64,000 nucleotides of DNA from Pseudomonas sp. ADAK18. Its GTDB lineage: Bacteria; Pseudomonadota; Gammaproteobacteria; Pseudomonadales; Pseudomonadaceae. Of this stretch, positions 27,875 through 37,443 are shown one piece after another. The DNA is taken from contig NZ_CP052859.1 in assembly GCF_012935695.1 (NCBI RefSeq), positions 5,187,001 through 5,251,000 on the forward strand. Direction: 5' to 3'. The notes beneath the pieces are model-generated. The model saw only the letters and a program-made list of their open reading frames with translations. It was not told the origin of the DNA and did no database searches. The translations under genes were made by a program, and so were the position numbers. Each line of letters begins with the position of its first letter. Position 1 is the stretch's first letter.

Positions 27875-28303
27875 TTAACGCCCGTTATTACGCTCGGCAT
27901 TGCCAATCGAAATCTGCGTATTCAGCGTCCAGAAGTCGTACAGCACCCCAATCAGGAACAAACCACCGGTCAGCAAATAGATGATCCCGGTGATCCATTT
28001 GCCCTGATACATACGGTGCAAACCGAACACACCCAGGAACGCCAACAGGATCCAGGCCACGTTGTACTCAATCGGCCCAGCGGTAAAACGCAGGTCCGCC
28101 TCCCGGTCCATGGCGGGGATCAGGAACAGGTCGATCAGCCAGCCAATCCCCAACAATCCGAAGGTGAAAAACCAGATCGTCCCGGTCACCGGTTTGCCGT
28201 AATAAAAACGATGAGCACCGGTAAAACCGAAAATCCAGAGCAGGTAACCGATCACCTTGCTGTGGGTGTCTTGCTGCGAAACATCCTGTCGATAGGTGTT
28301 CAT
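27875..28303 (-). CDS. TM2-domain membrane protein
   Basis: A 142-residue protein with four predicted membrane helices in two TM2 units (pairs of helices joined by GxHRFY-type loops): GAHRFYYGKPVTGTIWF near residue 30 and GLHRMYQGKWITGIIY near residue 92. TM2 proteins occur widely but have no established bacterial function. The C-terminus is short and hydrophilic. It is transcribed away from the pyr operon, convergent with it through the repeat. Nothing else suggests a role. Confidence 0.85.
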   Translation of the reverse strand: MNTYRQDVSQQDTHSKVIGYLLWIFGFTGAHRFYYGKPVTGTIWFFTFGLLGIGWLIDLFLIPAMDREADLRFTAGPIEYNVAWILLAFLGVFGLHRMYQGKWITGIIYLLTGGLFLIGVLYDFWTLNTQISIGNAERNNGR

Positions 28304-28553
28304 GGAGTACCTCTTTTGCCTCGATAGATAAATATTTCTGGTTTCTTTGTGACTTTTTTACGGGCGCCCGACATGCGGTAAATGGTATGGTCGCTTCCCT
28401 CAAAGCCTTGTACCACCTGACTTGTGTAGGACAATTGCGGCATTTAGTCGCGCTTTTCCTGAATTTGACCGCAGGGTTCAGTCGACAAACGGCCTGAGAA
28501 AGACACAAAAAGCTGTTATAAAGTTGCGCGCAAACCTATAAGAGCCTTGCCTA

Positions 28554-29189
28554 ATGCGACCATTTTTCAAGACATGGCTAACCATTTGCCTATTAATGCC
28601 ACTGGCCGCCCACGCCACCAACCGTGAGCAACGACTTCCGAACGTTAATGGTTTCACCCCTAAAGTTCATGCAACCACCAGCTCCGCCAAATCGGTAAAA
28701 CTCACCGTCAAGCGCCCGACTCAATTGAGCAAGGCACACGGTAAAGCAAATCCCGCCCTGATGGCGGTCAACACCAAACAAAGCAGCAACGTCCTCAGCC
28801 GCGCCGTTAACGTGCTCGGCACTCCTTATCGTTGGGGCGGCAGCAGCCCAAGTAAAGGGTTCGACTGCAGTGGCTTGGTGAAATATGCGTTTAACGACGT
28901 TAAAGCCGTGGATTTGCCGCGCACTTCCAATGCCATGGCCGCTGGCCATGGGCAGAAAGTTGAGCGCAAGGACCTGAAGCCGGGCGATCTGCTGTTCTTC
29001 AAATTGAAGAGCCGTCAGGTCAACCACGTTGCCATCTACCTGGGTAACGACCGCTTTATCCACGCACCGCGTCGTGGCAAGTCGGTCAGCATCGACACGC
29101 TGAAAAAGCCGTTCTGGGACAAGAACTACGTGATTGCCAAGCGTGTTCTGCCTAAAGAGCAAAGCAATCTGCGGGTTGTGCAGCGCTGA
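28554..29189 (+). CDS. NlpC/P60-family cell-wall hydrolase
   Basis: A 211-residue secreted protein. An N-terminal signal peptide (KTWLTICLLMPLAAHA, cleavage near residue 21) is followed by a Ser/Lys-rich linker and a C-terminal NlpC/P60 domain. The catalytic Cys is at about residue 105 in GFDCSGLVKYAF, with His in QVNHVAIYLG near 158 and the third polar residue in FIHAPRRGKS near 170. Such enzymes usually cleave peptide cross-bridges of peptidoglycan. It stands alone, and the DNA here is slightly more AT-rich than its neighbours. The exact bond cut is not known. Confidence 0.9.
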   Translation: MRPFFKTWLTICLLMPLAAHATNREQRLPNVNGFTPKVHATTSSAKSVKLTVKRPTQLSKAHGKANPALMAVNTKQSSNVLSRAVNVLGTPYRWGGSSPSKGFDCSGLVKYAFNDVKAVDLPRTSNAMAAGHGQKVERKDLKPGDLLFFKLKSRQVNHVAIYLGNDRFIHAPRRGKSVSIDTLKKPFWDKNYVIAKRVLPKEQSNLRVVQR

Positions 29190-29210
29190 TTCAACGCTGC
29201 AATGCAATCC

Positions 29211-29320
29211 AATGTGGTAGCGGGCTTGTGTGGGAGCCAGGCTTGCCCGCGATAGCATCACCTCGGTGCAACTGACAGACCGAGGCGCCTGCATCGGGGG
29301 CAAGCCCGACTCCCACACAA
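29211..29320. repeat. REPIN-like repeat after the NlpC/P60 gene
   Basis: Inverted GTGGGAGC-type REP copies flank an inner CACCTCGGTGCAACTGACAG segment. The left arm is duplicated: GTGGTAGCGGGCTTG is followed at once by GTGGGAGCCAGGCTTG, perhaps one REP inserted beside another. It lies between convergent nlpC and pilT. Confidence 0.85.
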
Positions 29321-29358
29321 GCAAGTTCCAACATTAGGTTTTCATTGCCTGTTCCACC

Positions 29359-30393
29359 TTAAAACTCCCCAGGCATCCTCGCCTTCTCCCGCGCATCCTC
29401 CCGGCTGATCAGCCCCTGGCTGACCAACGCCTTTAAACTCATATCCAACGTCTTCATCCCCAGCGCCCCTCCGGTCTGAATCGCCGAGTACATCTGTGCC
29501 ACCTTGTCCTCGCGGATCAAGTTACGGATCGCCGGCGTGCCGAGCATGATTTCATGAGCGGCCACCCGCCCACCGCCCACTTTCTTCACCAGCACCTGGG
29601 ACACCACCGCCTGCAACGACTCTGAAAGCATCGAGCGGACCATGGCCTTCTCCCCCGCCGGAAATACATCCACTACGCGATCCACGGTTTTCGCCGCCGA
29701 CGTGGTGTGCAGGGTGCCAAACACCAAGTGCCCGGTTTCCGCAGCCGTCAGCGCCAGGCGGATGGTTTCCAGGTCGCGCATCTCGCCCACCAGGATCACA
29801 TCCGGGTCTTCCCGCAGCGCAGAGCGCAAGGCCGCCGAGAAACTGTGGGTGTCACGATGTACCTGCCGCTGGTTGATCAGCGCGTTTTTTGGCTCATGAA
29901 CAAACTCGATCGGGTCTTCAAGGGTCAGGATGTGCTGGTGGTGATGACCGTTGAGGTAATCAATCATCGCCGCCAGGGTCGTGGACTTGCCGGACCCTGT
30001 GGGCCCGGTGATCAGCACCAGCCCCCGAGGCAAGTCCGCGATCCGGCGAAATACTTCCCCGAGCCCCAAGCTTTCCAGGCTCTGAACCCGCGACGGGATC
30101 GTCCGAAACACTGCGCCGATTCCCCGATGCTGCTGAAACACATTCACCCGAAATCGCGCCACACCTGGCAGCTCGAAGGCAAAATCCGTTTCAAGAGATA
30201 TTTCGAAATCCTTTTGCTGCTGTTCGGTGAGTATCGACTCAAGCAACTGCGCAACTTGCGTAGGACCCAGCGTCGGTTGATCAAGCGCACGAACCTCACC
30301 ATCAATGCGCACCATCGGCGCCAATCCTGCCGACACATGCAGGTCGGACGCGCCCAGGCTGACGCTTGCGGCCAGCAATTCAGTGATATCCAT
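29359..30393 (-). CDS. pilT: Type IV pilus retraction ATPase PilT
   Basis: A 344-residue hexameric ATPase. The start is at the ATG giving MDITELLAASVSLGASDLHV; the upstream extension does not resemble the family. Walker A is ITGPTGSGKSTTLAAMIDYL, Walker B lies in VILVGEMRDLETIRLAL, the Asp box is near HTTSAAKTVDRV, and the retraction motif AIRNLIREDKVAQM is intact. PilT powers pilus retraction and twitching. It is divergent from yggS, the usual Pseudomonas arrangement. No pilU follows it: the next feature is a palindromic repeat and then a convergent gene. Confidence 0.96.
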   Translation of the reverse strand: MDITELLAASVSLGASDLHVSAGLAPMVRIDGEVRALDQPTLGPTQVAQLLESILTEQQQKDFEISLETDFAFELPGVARFRVNVFQQHRGIGAVFRTIPSRVQSLESLGLGEVFRRIADLPRGLVLITGPTGSGKSTTLAAMIDYLNGHHHQHILTLEDPIEFVHEPKNALINQRQVHRDTHSFSAALRSALREDPDVILVGEMRDLETIRLALTAAETGHLVFGTLHTTSAAKTVDRVVDVFPAGEKAMVRSMLSESLQAVVSQVLVKKVGGGRVAAHEIMLGTPAIRNLIREDKVAQMYSAIQTGGALGMKTLDMSLKALVSQGLISREDAREKARMPGEF

Positions 30394-30450
30394 AGGGCTT
30401 TCCATTTCCAGTAGAATGCCGCGGACTCCATTCCCGCGGGCGCACTTCGA

Positions 30451-31137
30451 ATGTCGACGATAGCAGACAACATCGGCCTGGTTAGTGACCGGATCCGTGC
30501 GGCGGCCCAGGCCGTGCAGCGCGACGAAAACAGCATCCACTTGCTGGCCGTCAGCAAGACCAAACCCGCGCAAGCCGTGCGCGAAGCCTATGCCGCCGGG
30601 ATGCGCGACTTTGGCGAGAACTACCTGCAGGAAGCCTTGGGCAAACAGCTGGAATTAACCGACCTGCCCTTGAGTTGGCACTTCATCGGCCCCATTCAAT
30701 CGAACAAGACTCGCGCTATCGCTGAAAATTTCGCTTGGGTGCATTCCGTGGACCGCCTGAAAATCGCACAACGCCTGTCCGAACAACGCCCGGCTGACCT
30801 GCCACCACTGAACATCTGCATTCAGGTCAATGTCAGTGGCGAAGCCAGCAAGTCCGGCTGTACGCCCGCCGATTTGCCAGCCTTGGCCGAAGCCATCAGT
30901 GCCCTGCCTCGCGTGAAGCTGCGCGGCTTGATGGCAATTCCCGAGCCGACTGACGATCGTGCGGCTCAAGACGCTGCGTTCGCGACCGTACGCGACCTGC
31001 AATCGAGCCTGAACCTTGCGCTCGACACACTTTCCATGGGCATGAGCCACGACCTTGAGTCAGCCATCGCCCAAGGGGCCACCTGGGTGCGGATCGGTAC
31101 CGCCCTGTTTGGTGCCCGCGACTACGGTCAGCCGTGA
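30451..31137 (+). CDS. yggS: YggS-family pyridoxal-phosphate homeostasis protein
   Basis: A 228-residue single-domain PLP-binding protein. The expected lysine, Lys36, is in HLLAVSKTKPAQAVREA, and the phosphate-binding region is GMSHDLESAIAQGATWVRIG near residue 205. It buffers PLP and affects amino-acid metabolism; it has no known catalytic activity. It begins a run of genes in which proC, yggT and yggU follow, a conserved order in gamma-proteobacteria. A possible -10 (TAGAAT at 30412) lies 40 bases upstream of the ATG. Confidence 0.95.
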   Translation: MSTIADNIGLVSDRIRAAAQAVQRDENSIHLLAVSKTKPAQAVREAYAAGMRDFGENYLQEALGKQLELTDLPLSWHFIGPIQSNKTRAIAENFAWVHSVDRLKIAQRLSEQRPADLPPLNICIQVNVSGEASKSGCTPADLPALAEAISALPRVKLRGLMAIPEPTDDRAAQDAAFATVRDLQSSLNLALDTLSMGMSHDLESAIAQGATWVRIGTALFGARDYGQP

Positions 31138-31170
31138 AATGGCTGACTTCCATCTGAGTAAGGACCTGTC

Positions 31171-31989
31171 ATGAGCAACACGCGTATAGCCTTTATCGGC
31201 GCCGGCAACATGGCGGCCAGCCTGATCGGCGGCCTGCGGGCCAAAGGCCTGGAAGCGGACCGGATCCGCGCCAGCGACCCGGGTGAAGACTCCCGCACCC
31301 GCGTCAGCCGTGAACACGGCATCGAAGTCTTCGCCGACAACGCCGAGGCCATTCAAGGCGCTGACGTGATTGTACTGGCGGTCAAACCACAGACCATGAA
31401 AGCCGTGTGCGAAGCCCTTCGGCCAAGCCTCAAGCCTCATCAACTGGTGGTGTCCATCGCCGCCGGCATCACCTGCGCCAGCATGAAAAACTGGCTCGGT
31501 GCCCAGCCGATTGTGCGCTGCATGCCTAATACCCCGGCGCTGCTGCGCCAGGGCGTGAGCGGCTTGTACGCCACTGCCGAAGTCACCGCTGAGCAGCGGG
31601 ATCAGGCGCAGGAACTGTTGTCGGCAGTCGGCATTGCCCTTTGGCTGGAAGAAGAGCAACAACTGGATGCGGTCACCGCCGTCTCCGGCAGCGGCCCGGC
31701 GTATTTCTTCCTGCTGATCGAGGCCATGACCGCTGCGGGCGTGAAACTGGGCCTGCCACGGGAAACCGCTGAGCAACTGACCGTGCAAACCGCCCTCGGC
31801 GCCGCGCACATGGCAGCAGGCAGTGATGTTGACGCCGCCGAGTTGCGCCGTCGCGTCACCTCGCCAGGCGGCACCACACAAGCCGCTATTGAATCGTTCC
31901 AGGCCGGGGGCTTTGAAGCCCTGGTGGAAAAAGCATTGGGCGCCGCCGCGCACCGCTCGGCCGAAATGGCCGAACAACTGGGTCAATAA
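31171..31989 (+). CDS. proC: Pyrroline-5-carboxylate reductase
   Basis: A 272-residue enzyme making L-proline from 1-pyrroline-5-carboxylate with NAD(P)H. The N-terminal Rossmann start RIAFIGAGNMAASLIGGL and the C-terminal family signature (SGPAYFFLLIEAM near residue 176, then the VTSPGGTTQAAIESF stretch near residue 230) are present. AAGGA precedes the ATG. It is 33 bases after yggS and 9 bases before yggT, so the four genes are probably one operon. Confidence 0.97.
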   Translation: MSNTRIAFIGAGNMAASLIGGLRAKGLEADRIRASDPGEDSRTRVSREHGIEVFADNAEAIQGADVIVLAVKPQTMKAVCEALRPSLKPHQLVVSIAAGITCASMKNWLGAQPIVRCMPNTPALLRQGVSGLYATAEVTAEQRDQAQELLSAVGIALWLEEEQQLDAVTAVSGSGPAYFFLLIEAMTAAGVKLGLPRETAEQLTVQTALGAAHMAAGSDVDAAELRRRVTSPGGTTQAAIESFQAGGFEALVEKALGAAAHRSAEMAEQLGQ

Positions 31990-31998
31990 GGAGCCAAC

Positions 31999-32589
31999 AT
32001 GATTGGTTTGAACACCGCAGCCGTCTACGTGCTGCAAACCCTCGGCAGTCTGTACCTGCTGATCGTGCTGTTGCGTTTTGTCCTGCAATTGGTACGTGCA
32101 AACTTTTACAACCCGCTCTGCCAGTTCGCCGTAAAGGCCACTCAGCCGCTGCTCAGGCCGTTGCGCCGGGTAATCCCGAGCCTGTTCGGCCTGGACATGT
32201 CGTCGCTGGTCCTGGCGATCCTGGTGCAGTTGGCGTTGATGGCCCTGACCCTACTGCTGACCTACGGCACCATCGGCAATTTCCTGCAATTGCTGATCTG
32301 GGCCATCATCGGCGTGACCGCGCTGTTCCTGAAGATCTTCTTCTTTGCCCTGATCATCAGCGTGATCCTGTCCTGGGTCGCCCCGGGCAGCCATAACCCG
32401 GGCGCTGAACTGGTCAACCAGATCTGCGAACCGGCCCTGGCGCCGTTCCGCAAGATCCTGCCGAACCTGGGCGGCCTGGATATTTCGCCGATCCTCGCGT
32501 TCATGGTGCTCAAGCTCCTGGATATGCTGGTGATCAACAACCTGGCCGCCATGACGATGATGCCGGACATCCTGCGCCTGCTGATCTGA
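31999..32589 (+). CDS. YggT-family membrane protein
   Basis: A 196-residue protein with two YggT units of membrane helices, each carrying an Arg-Arg/Pro motif (PLLRPLRRVIPSLFGLDMSS near residue 50, ALAPFRKILPNLGGLDISP near residue 143). Function is unknown; YggT proteins may help osmotic tolerance or membrane organisation. The stop overlaps the yggU start by one base (TGATG). The gene order proC-yggT-yggU is conserved across gamma-proteobacteria. Confidence 0.9.
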   Translation: MIGLNTAAVYVLQTLGSLYLLIVLLRFVLQLVRANFYNPLCQFAVKATQPLLRPLRRVIPSLFGLDMSSLVLAILVQLALMALTLLLTYGTIGNFLQLLIWAIIGVTALFLKIFFFALIISVILSWVAPGSHNPGAELVNQICEPALAPFRKILPNLGGLDISPILAFMVLKLLDMLVINNLAAMTMMPDILRLLI

Positions 32590-32882
32590 TGAGCTACTTC
32601 CGCTGGGACGGTGACGATCTGATTCTGGATTGTCACCTGCAACCCAAGGCCAGCAGCGATGAGTTCGCTGGCCTGCACGGCGACCGCCTGAAGATCCGCC
32701 TCACCGCTCCACCCGTGGAGGGGAAGGCCAATGCGCATTTGATGGCGTTTTTGGGTAAGGCGTTTGGCATTCCCAAAAGCCGGGTCAGCCTGATCAGTGG
32801 CGAGTTGAATCGGCAGAAACGGGTGCGGTTGATAGCGCCTGAAAAGCTTCCGGATTTACCGGGTTTGGTGCGGCCAGCCTGA
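32589..32882 (+). CDS. DUF167/YggU family protein
   Basis: A 97-residue small protein of the YggU/UPF0235 family. The recognisable segments are LQPKASSDEFAGLHGDRLKIRL and TAPPVEGKANAHLMAFLG, then SRVSLISGELNRQKRVRL. It has no enzyme motif and its function is unknown. It is the last gene of the yggS-proC-yggT-yggU group. Confidence 0.92.
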   Translation: MSYFRWDGDDLILDCHLQPKASSDEFAGLHGDRLKIRLTAPPVEGKANAHLMAFLGKAFGIPKSRVSLISGELNRQKRVRLIAPEKLPDLPGLVRPA

Positions 32883-32944
32883 CCGCTTGCCGCTAGGGTC
32901 CCCGCTCTTTAGACTTACGCCTCATTTAAACGAGAGCAGGGTCG

Positions 32945-34084
32945 ATGCCAACTGCCTTTCCCCCCGATTCTGTTGGACTGGTCGTGCCCCAAGTGGCGCA
33001 CTTCAGCGAACCCCTGGCCCTGGCCTGCGGCCGTTCGCTGCCAGCCTACGACCTGATCTACGAAACCTATGGCCAACTGAACGCCACGGGCAGCAATGCC
33101 GTGCTGATCTGCCATGCCCTGTCCGGCCATCATCACGCCGCTGGCTTCCACAACGTCGACGAGCGCAAGCCCGGCTGGTGGGACAGTTGCATCGGTCCTG
33201 GCAAGCCCATCGATACCCACAAGTTCTTCGTGGTCAGCCTGAACAACCTCGGCGGCTGCAACGGTTCAACTGGGCCGAGCAGTATCAACCCGGAAACCGG
33301 CAAGCCATTTGGCGCCGACTTCCCGGTATTGACGGTCGAAGACTGGGTTCACAGCCAGGCGCGTCTCGCCGATGTGCTGGGCATCGCTCAGTGGGCGGCG
33401 GTGATTGGCGGCAGTCTCGGCGGCATGCAGGCCCTGCAATGGACCATCACCTACCCGGACCGCGTACGTCATTGCCTGGCCATCGCCTCGGCCCCCAAGT
33501 TGTCGGCGCAGAACATCGCCTTCAACGAAGTGGCGCGCCAGGCGATCCTGACCGACCCGGAGTTCCACGGCGGCTCCTTCCAGGAAGCGGGTGTGATCCC
33601 CAAGCGCGGGCTGATGCTGGCGCGGATGGTCGGGCACATTACCTACCTGTCGGATGACTCCATGGGCGAGAAATTCGGCCGTGGCCTGAAGAGCGAGAAG
33701 CTCAACTACGACTTCCACAGCGTCGAATTCCAAGTTGAGAGTTACCTGCGTTATCAGGGTGAAGAGTTTTCCGGGCGTTTCGACGCCAACACCTACCTGC
33801 TGATGACCAAGGCCCTGGACTATTTCGACCCGGCCGCCAACTTCGACGACGACCTGGCGAAAACCTTCGCCAATGCCACGGCCAGGTTCTGCGTGATGTC
33901 GTTCACCACCGACTGGCGCTTCTCCCCGGCCCGTTCGCGAGAGCTGGTAGACGCGCTGATGGCCGCCAGGAAAGATGTCTGCTACCTGGAAATCGACGCA
34001 CCGCAAGGCCACGACGCCTTCCTGATCCCGATCCCGCGCTACCTGCAAGCGTTCACCCACTACATGAACCGCATAGAACTGTGA
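32945..34084 (+). CDS. metX: Homoserine O-acyltransferase MetX (succinyltransferase type likely)
   Basis: A 379-residue alpha/beta-hydrolase-fold enzyme acylating homoserine in methionine synthesis. The nucleophile Ser is in [14 protein letters not shown] near residue 155, the oxyanion region is [14 protein letters not shown], and the catalytic Asp and His lie in [12 protein letters not shown] and QGHDAFLI. In Pseudomonas the acyl donor is generally succinyl-CoA (MetXS); the residues deciding this were not examined. metW follows after 7 bases, a link seen in pseudomonads where MetW is needed with MetX. Confidence 0.95.
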   Translation: MPTAFPPDSVGLVVPQVAHFSEPLALACGRSLPAYDLIYETYGQLNATGSNAVLICHALSGHHHAAGFHNVDERKPGWWDSCIGPGKPIDTHKFFVVSLNNLGGCNGSTGPSSINPETGKPFGADFPVLTVEDWVHSQARLADVLGIAQWAAVIGGSLGGMQALQWTITYPDRVRHCLAIASAPKLSAQNIAFNEVARQAILTDPEFHGGSFQEAGVIPKRGLMLARMVGHITYLSDDSMGEKFGRGLKSEKLNYDFHSVEFQVESYLRYQGEEFSGRFDANTYLLMTKALDYFDPAANFDDDLAKTFANATARFCVMSFTTDWRFSPARSRELVDALMAARKDVCYLEIDAPQGHDAFLIPIPRYLQAFTHYMNRIEL

Positions 34085-34091
34085 GAACGCC

Positions 34092-34712
34092 ATGAGAGCC
34101 GACCTGGAAATCATCCAAGACTGGATCCCCGCCGGCAGCCGCGTGCTCGACCTCGGTTGCGGCGATGGCGAACTGCTGAGCTGGCTGCGGGACAACAAGC
34201 AAGTCACCGGCTATGGCCTGGAAAACGACCCGGACAACATCGCCCAGTGCGTGGCCAAGGGCATCAACGTGATCGAACAGGACCTGGACAAAGGCCTGGG
34301 TAACTTCGCCAGCAACAGTTTCGACATCGTGGTCATGACGCAGGCGCTGCAAGCCGTGCATTACCCCGACCGGATCCTCGACGAAATGTTGCGGGTGGGC
34401 CGTCAGTGCATCATCACCTTCCCCAACTTCGGTCACTGGCGCTGCCGCTGGTACCTGGCCACCAAAGGCCGTATGCCTGTGTCGGACTTCTTGCCGTACA
34501 CCTGGTACAACACGCCGAACATCCACTTCTGCACCTTCGAGGACTTCGAAGCGCTGTGCGGTGAACGCGAAGCCAAGGTGATCAACCGCCTTGCGGTCGA
34601 TCAACAGCACCGCCATGGGTGGGCGAGTAAGCTATGGCCTAATCTGTTAGGTGAGATCGGGATTTATCGGGTCAGCAGCCCGGGCCTGACCGACCATCAG
34701 ATAGCCGTCTAA
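34092..34712 (+). CDS. metW: MetW, methyltransferase-fold partner of MetX
   Basis: A 206-residue protein with a class I SAM-dependent methyltransferase fold: the SAM loop is VLDLGCGDGELLSWL near residue 17, and DIVVMTQALQAV and DEMLRVGRQCIITFPNFGHW follow. MetW is required for homoserine acylation with MetX in several proteobacteria, though its own reaction is not established. It is translated closely after metX (7-base gap), and the following DUF4426 gene has its own good ribosome site (AGGAGG). Confidence 0.93.
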   Translation: MRADLEIIQDWIPAGSRVLDLGCGDGELLSWLRDNKQVTGYGLENDPDNIAQCVAKGINVIEQDLDKGLGNFASNSFDIVVMTQALQAVHYPDRILDEMLRVGRQCIITFPNFGHWRCRWYLATKGRMPVSDFLPYTWYNTPNIHFCTFEDFEALCGEREAKVINRLAVDQQHRHGWASKLWPNLLGEIGIYRVSSPGLTDHQIAV

Positions 34713-34733
34713 CCACTTTCAAGGAGGACGATC

Positions 34734-35168
34734 ATGAGTCGCCTGGCTGTTTTTCTACTCACCGCGTGCCTGGGCGTCAGCGCCATGGCCGCCGACGTTA
34801 TCGACCCCAATCGCCAGAAAGATTTTGGCGACATCACCGTGCACTACAACACCTTCACCTCCAGCTTCCTGCAACCCGATATTGCCCAAGCCGTTGAGGT
34901 GGTGCGCAGCAAGAACAAGGGCATGATCAATATTTCCGTGATCAAGGGCACCGAGCCGGTAATGGCGCAGGTCACCGGCACCATCAAAGACCTGAGCGGC
35001 AAGACCGAGATGCTGACGTTCAAGCAGATCACCGAAAAAGGCGCGATTTATTACCTCGCCCAGTACTCGGTGCCACAACAGGAAGTCAGAATTTTCACGA
35101 TCAACGTTGAAACCGGCGGCAAAGCCCACGGTTTCAGTTTCAACCAAGAACTGTTTCCGGCCGAATGA
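34734..35168 (+). CDS. DUF4426 secreted protein
   Basis: A 144-residue protein with a signal peptide ([20 protein letters not shown], cleavage near residue 19) and a beta-rich DUF4426 domain containing [20 protein letters not shown] and [20 protein letters not shown]. Function is unknown. The location is periplasmic or outer membrane-facing. It sits between metW and rdgB, overlapping rdgB by a few bases; this order appears to be conserved in pseudomonads, but I cannot verify that here. AAGGAGGA precedes the ATG. Confidence 0.85.
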   Translation: MSRLAVFLLTACLGVSAMAADVIDPNRQKDFGDITVHYNTFTSSFLQPDIAQAVEVVRSKNKGMINISVIKGTEPVMAQVTGTIKDLSGKTEMLTFKQITEKGAIYYLAQYSVPQQEVRIFTINVETGGKAHGFSFNQELFPAE

Positions 35169-35761
35169 TGAACCTCACACAACTCGTACTGGCCAGCCAT
35201 AACGCCGGCAAACTCAAAGAACTCCAAGCCATGCTCGGCAACTCGGTGCAACTGCGCTCGATTGGCGAGTTCAGCAGCGTGGAGCCTGAAGAAACCGGCC
35301 TGTCGTTCGTCGAAAACGCCATCCTCAAGGCCCGCAACGCTTCGCGCATTTCTGGCCTGCCGGCATTGGCTGATGACTCGGGCCTGGCGGTGGACTTCCT
35401 CGGCGGCGCGCCAGGTATCTACTCGGCGCGCTATGCCGACGGCCAGGGCGATGCGGCGAACAACGCCAAACTGCTGGACGCACTCAAGGGGGTACCGGAC
35501 GCCGAACGTGGTGCGCAGTTCGTTTGCGTGCTGGCCCTGGTGCGCCATGCCGATGACCCATTGCCTATCCTATGCGAAGGCCTGTGGCACGGGCGCATCC
35601 TGCATGCGGCCAGCGGCGAGCACGGTTTTGGTTATGACCCGCTGTTTTGGGTGCCGGAGCGCAGTGTCTCCAGCGCAGAGCTGAGCCCGACCGACAAGAA
35701 CCAGATCAGCCACCGCGCCCGCGCAATGGTCTTATTGCGCCAGCGTCTGGGACTGAAATGA
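35165..35761 (+). CDS. rdgB: XTP/dITP diphosphatase (RdgB/HAM1)
   Basis: A 198-residue Maf/HAM1-type nucleotide pyrophosphatase that removes deaminated purine nucleotides such as dITP and XTP from the pool. Motifs are [14 protein letters not shown] near residue 7, [19 protein letters not shown] near residue 70 with the catalytic acid residues, and GFGYDPLFW plus SHRARAM near the end. Two ATGs are adjacent (35165 and 35168); either start is possible. The stop overlaps the hemW start as ATGA. Confidence 0.95.
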   Translation: MMNLTQLVLASHNAGKLKELQAMLGNSVQLRSIGEFSSVEPEETGLSFVENAILKARNASRISGLPALADDSGLAVDFLGGAPGIYSARYADGQGDAANNAKLLDALKGVPDAERGAQFVCVLALVRHADDPLPILCEGLWHGRILHAASGEHGFGYDPLFWVPERSVSSAELSPTDKNQISHRARAMVLLRQRLGLK

Positions 35762-36960
35762 CACAGAACACCTCTGCGCAGCCACTGATCCTCGGTGGCG
35801 CGCAAACACCTCGGGCGGCCCTGCCTCACTTGCCGCCCCTGGCGTTGTACATCCACATCCCGTGGTGCGTGCGCAAATGCCCTTATTGCGACTTCAACTC
35901 CCACACCGCCAGCAAAGTGCTGCCAGAAGAAGAGTATGTCGACGCGTTGCTGGCCGATCTCGATCAGGACCTGCAGGCAGTTTATGGCCGTGAACTGAGT
36001 TCGATCTTCTTCGGTGGCGGCACGCCGAGCCTGTTCAGTGCTGCTGCGTTGGGACGCCTACTCAAGGGTGTGGAACAACGCATACCGTTTGCCGGCGACA
36101 TCGAGATCACCCTGGAAGCCAACCCAGGGACGTTCGAACAAGAGAAGTTTGTGGCCTACCGCAAGCTGGGGATCAATCGGCTGTCCATTGGCATCCAGAG
36201 CTTCCAGCAGGAAAAACTCGAGGCTTTGGGTCGGATCCACAATGGCGACGAGGCCGTACGTGCCGCTGGCATGGCGCGCCAGGCCGGGTTCGACAACTTC
36301 AACCTGGACCTGATGCACGGTTTGCCCGATCAATCCCTGGACGACGCTCTGGCTGATCTTCGCCAGGCTATTGCCCTCAAGCCAACGCACCTGTCCTGGT
36401 ATCAGCTGACCCTGGAACCCAACACGGTGTTCTGGAACCAGCCGCCGATCCTGCCGGAAGACGATACCCTGTGGGATATCCAGGAAGCCGGCCAAGCGCT
36501 GCTCGCCGAACACGGTTACGCCCAGTACGAAGTCTCGGCCTACGCCCAACCGGGCCGGCCGGCGCGGCATAACCTCAACTACTGGAGCTTCGGTGACTTT
36601 ATCGGCATTGGCGCCGGAGCCCACGGCAAGCTCAGCCACCCGGACGGGCGCATCGTGCGCACTTGGAAGACTCGGGCGCCAAAGGACTACCTCAACCCGG
36701 CAAAAAGCTTCCAGGCCGGAACGAAAGAACTCACCAATGAAGAGCTGCCCTTCGAGTTCCTGATGAACGCCCTGCGCCTCACCGACGGCGTCGAAGCCAG
36801 GCTGTACGCCGAACGCACCGGCCTCGACCTGGCCAGCCTCGACGAAGCCCGCACGGATGCAGAACAAAGTGGCTTAATGCAGGTCGAACCGTCACGCCTC
36901 GCGGCCACTGACCGCGGGCAACTCTTTCTCAATGACCTGCTGCAAAAGTTTTTGAGCTGA
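35758..36960 (+). CDS. hemW: HemW-type radical SAM protein (heme chaperone-like)
   Basis: A 400-residue radical SAM enzyme related to HemN. The start ([12 protein letters not shown]) is set by overlap with rdgB; upstream codons encode rdgB in another frame. The CxxxCxxC motif is [15 protein letters not shown] near residue 38, followed by the [12 protein letters not shown] and [13 protein letters not shown]-binding motifs and the C-terminal HemW region ([10 protein letters not shown]). HemW binds heme and hands it to acceptors; it lacks the HemN oxidase activity. It was formerly annotated as coproporphyrinogen oxidase. Confidence 0.95.
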   Translation: MTQNTSAQPLILGGAQTPRAALPHLPPLALYIHIPWCVRKCPYCDFNSHTASKVLPEEEYVDALLADLDQDLQAVYGRELSSIFFGGGTPSLFSAAALGRLLKGVEQRIPFAGDIEITLEANPGTFEQEKFVAYRKLGINRLSIGIQSFQQEKLEALGRIHNGDEAVRAAGMARQAGFDNFNLDLMHGLPDQSLDDALADLRQAIALKPTHLSWYQLTLEPNTVFWNQPPILPEDDTLWDIQEAGQALLAEHGYAQYEVSAYAQPGRPARHNLNYWSFGDFIGIGAGAHGKLSHPDGRIVRTWKTRAPKDYLNPAKSFQAGTKELTNEELPFEFLMNALRLTDGVEARLYAERTGLDLASLDEARTDAEQSGLMQVEPSRLAATDRGQLFLNDLLQKFLS

Positions 36961-36979
36961 TTGCTCTTAAGGAAATCGA

Positions 36980-37303
36980 ATGGATCTGATACTCGACCTG
37001 CTCGCGACGGTATCCCGCTGGAGCCGCAGCAACCTGTCGGAAATCTCCCTGGCCCTTGTCGGCTGCCTGCTGGTGCTGTTCGGCGCCGATATCAAAGGTT
37101 GGGTCGAAGCGCGCCTGGGCAGCATCGCCGGCGCCTTGCGCGTGCCGTTGATGGCGCTGCTGTGCATGATCGGCAGCGGCGCCGCGCTGATCTACGCCAC
37201 ACCGTGGATTGTTCGAGGGTTGGGCCAGTTCAACAACTACAGCCTGGCGCCGGTGTTGTTGGTGGTGCTGGTGTTGATTGGCGTAGTGGCAGACCGCCGC
37301 TGA
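36980..37303 (+). CDS. DUF3392 family small membrane protein
   Basis: A 107-residue protein with about three membrane helices (LALVGCLLVLFGADIKGWV, PLMALLCMIGSGAALIYATP, LAPVLLVVLVLIGVVADRR). It matches the DUF3392 family of unknown function. AAGGA lies upstream of the ATG and the gene starts 19 bases after hemW. It is followed by a palindromic repeat that separates it from the convergent trmB. Confidence 0.85.
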   Translation: MDLILDLLATVSRWSRSNLSEISLALVGCLLVLFGADIKGWVEARLGSIAGALRVPLMALLCMIGSGAALIYATPWIVRGLGQFNNYSLAPVLLVVLVLIGVVADRR

Positions 37304-37327
37304 CCTGAAACGCAACACAAAACAAAG

Positions 37328-37414
37328 GTGGGAGCGGGCTTGCCTGCGATGCAGACACCTCGGTGTATCAGTGATACTGAGGCGATGCTATCGCAGGCAA
37401 GCCAGCTCCCACAT
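37328..37414. repeat. REPIN-like repeat between DUF3392 and trmB
   Basis: Two inverted GTGGGAGCGGGCTTGCCTGC copies (from 37328 and ending at 37414) flank the inner hairpin CACCTCGGTGTATCAGTGATAC. Both neighbours are convergent, so it can act as a shared terminator. Confidence 0.9.
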
Positions 37415-37443
37415 TTTTTACTGCATTCCAAGCTGAGGACTTA

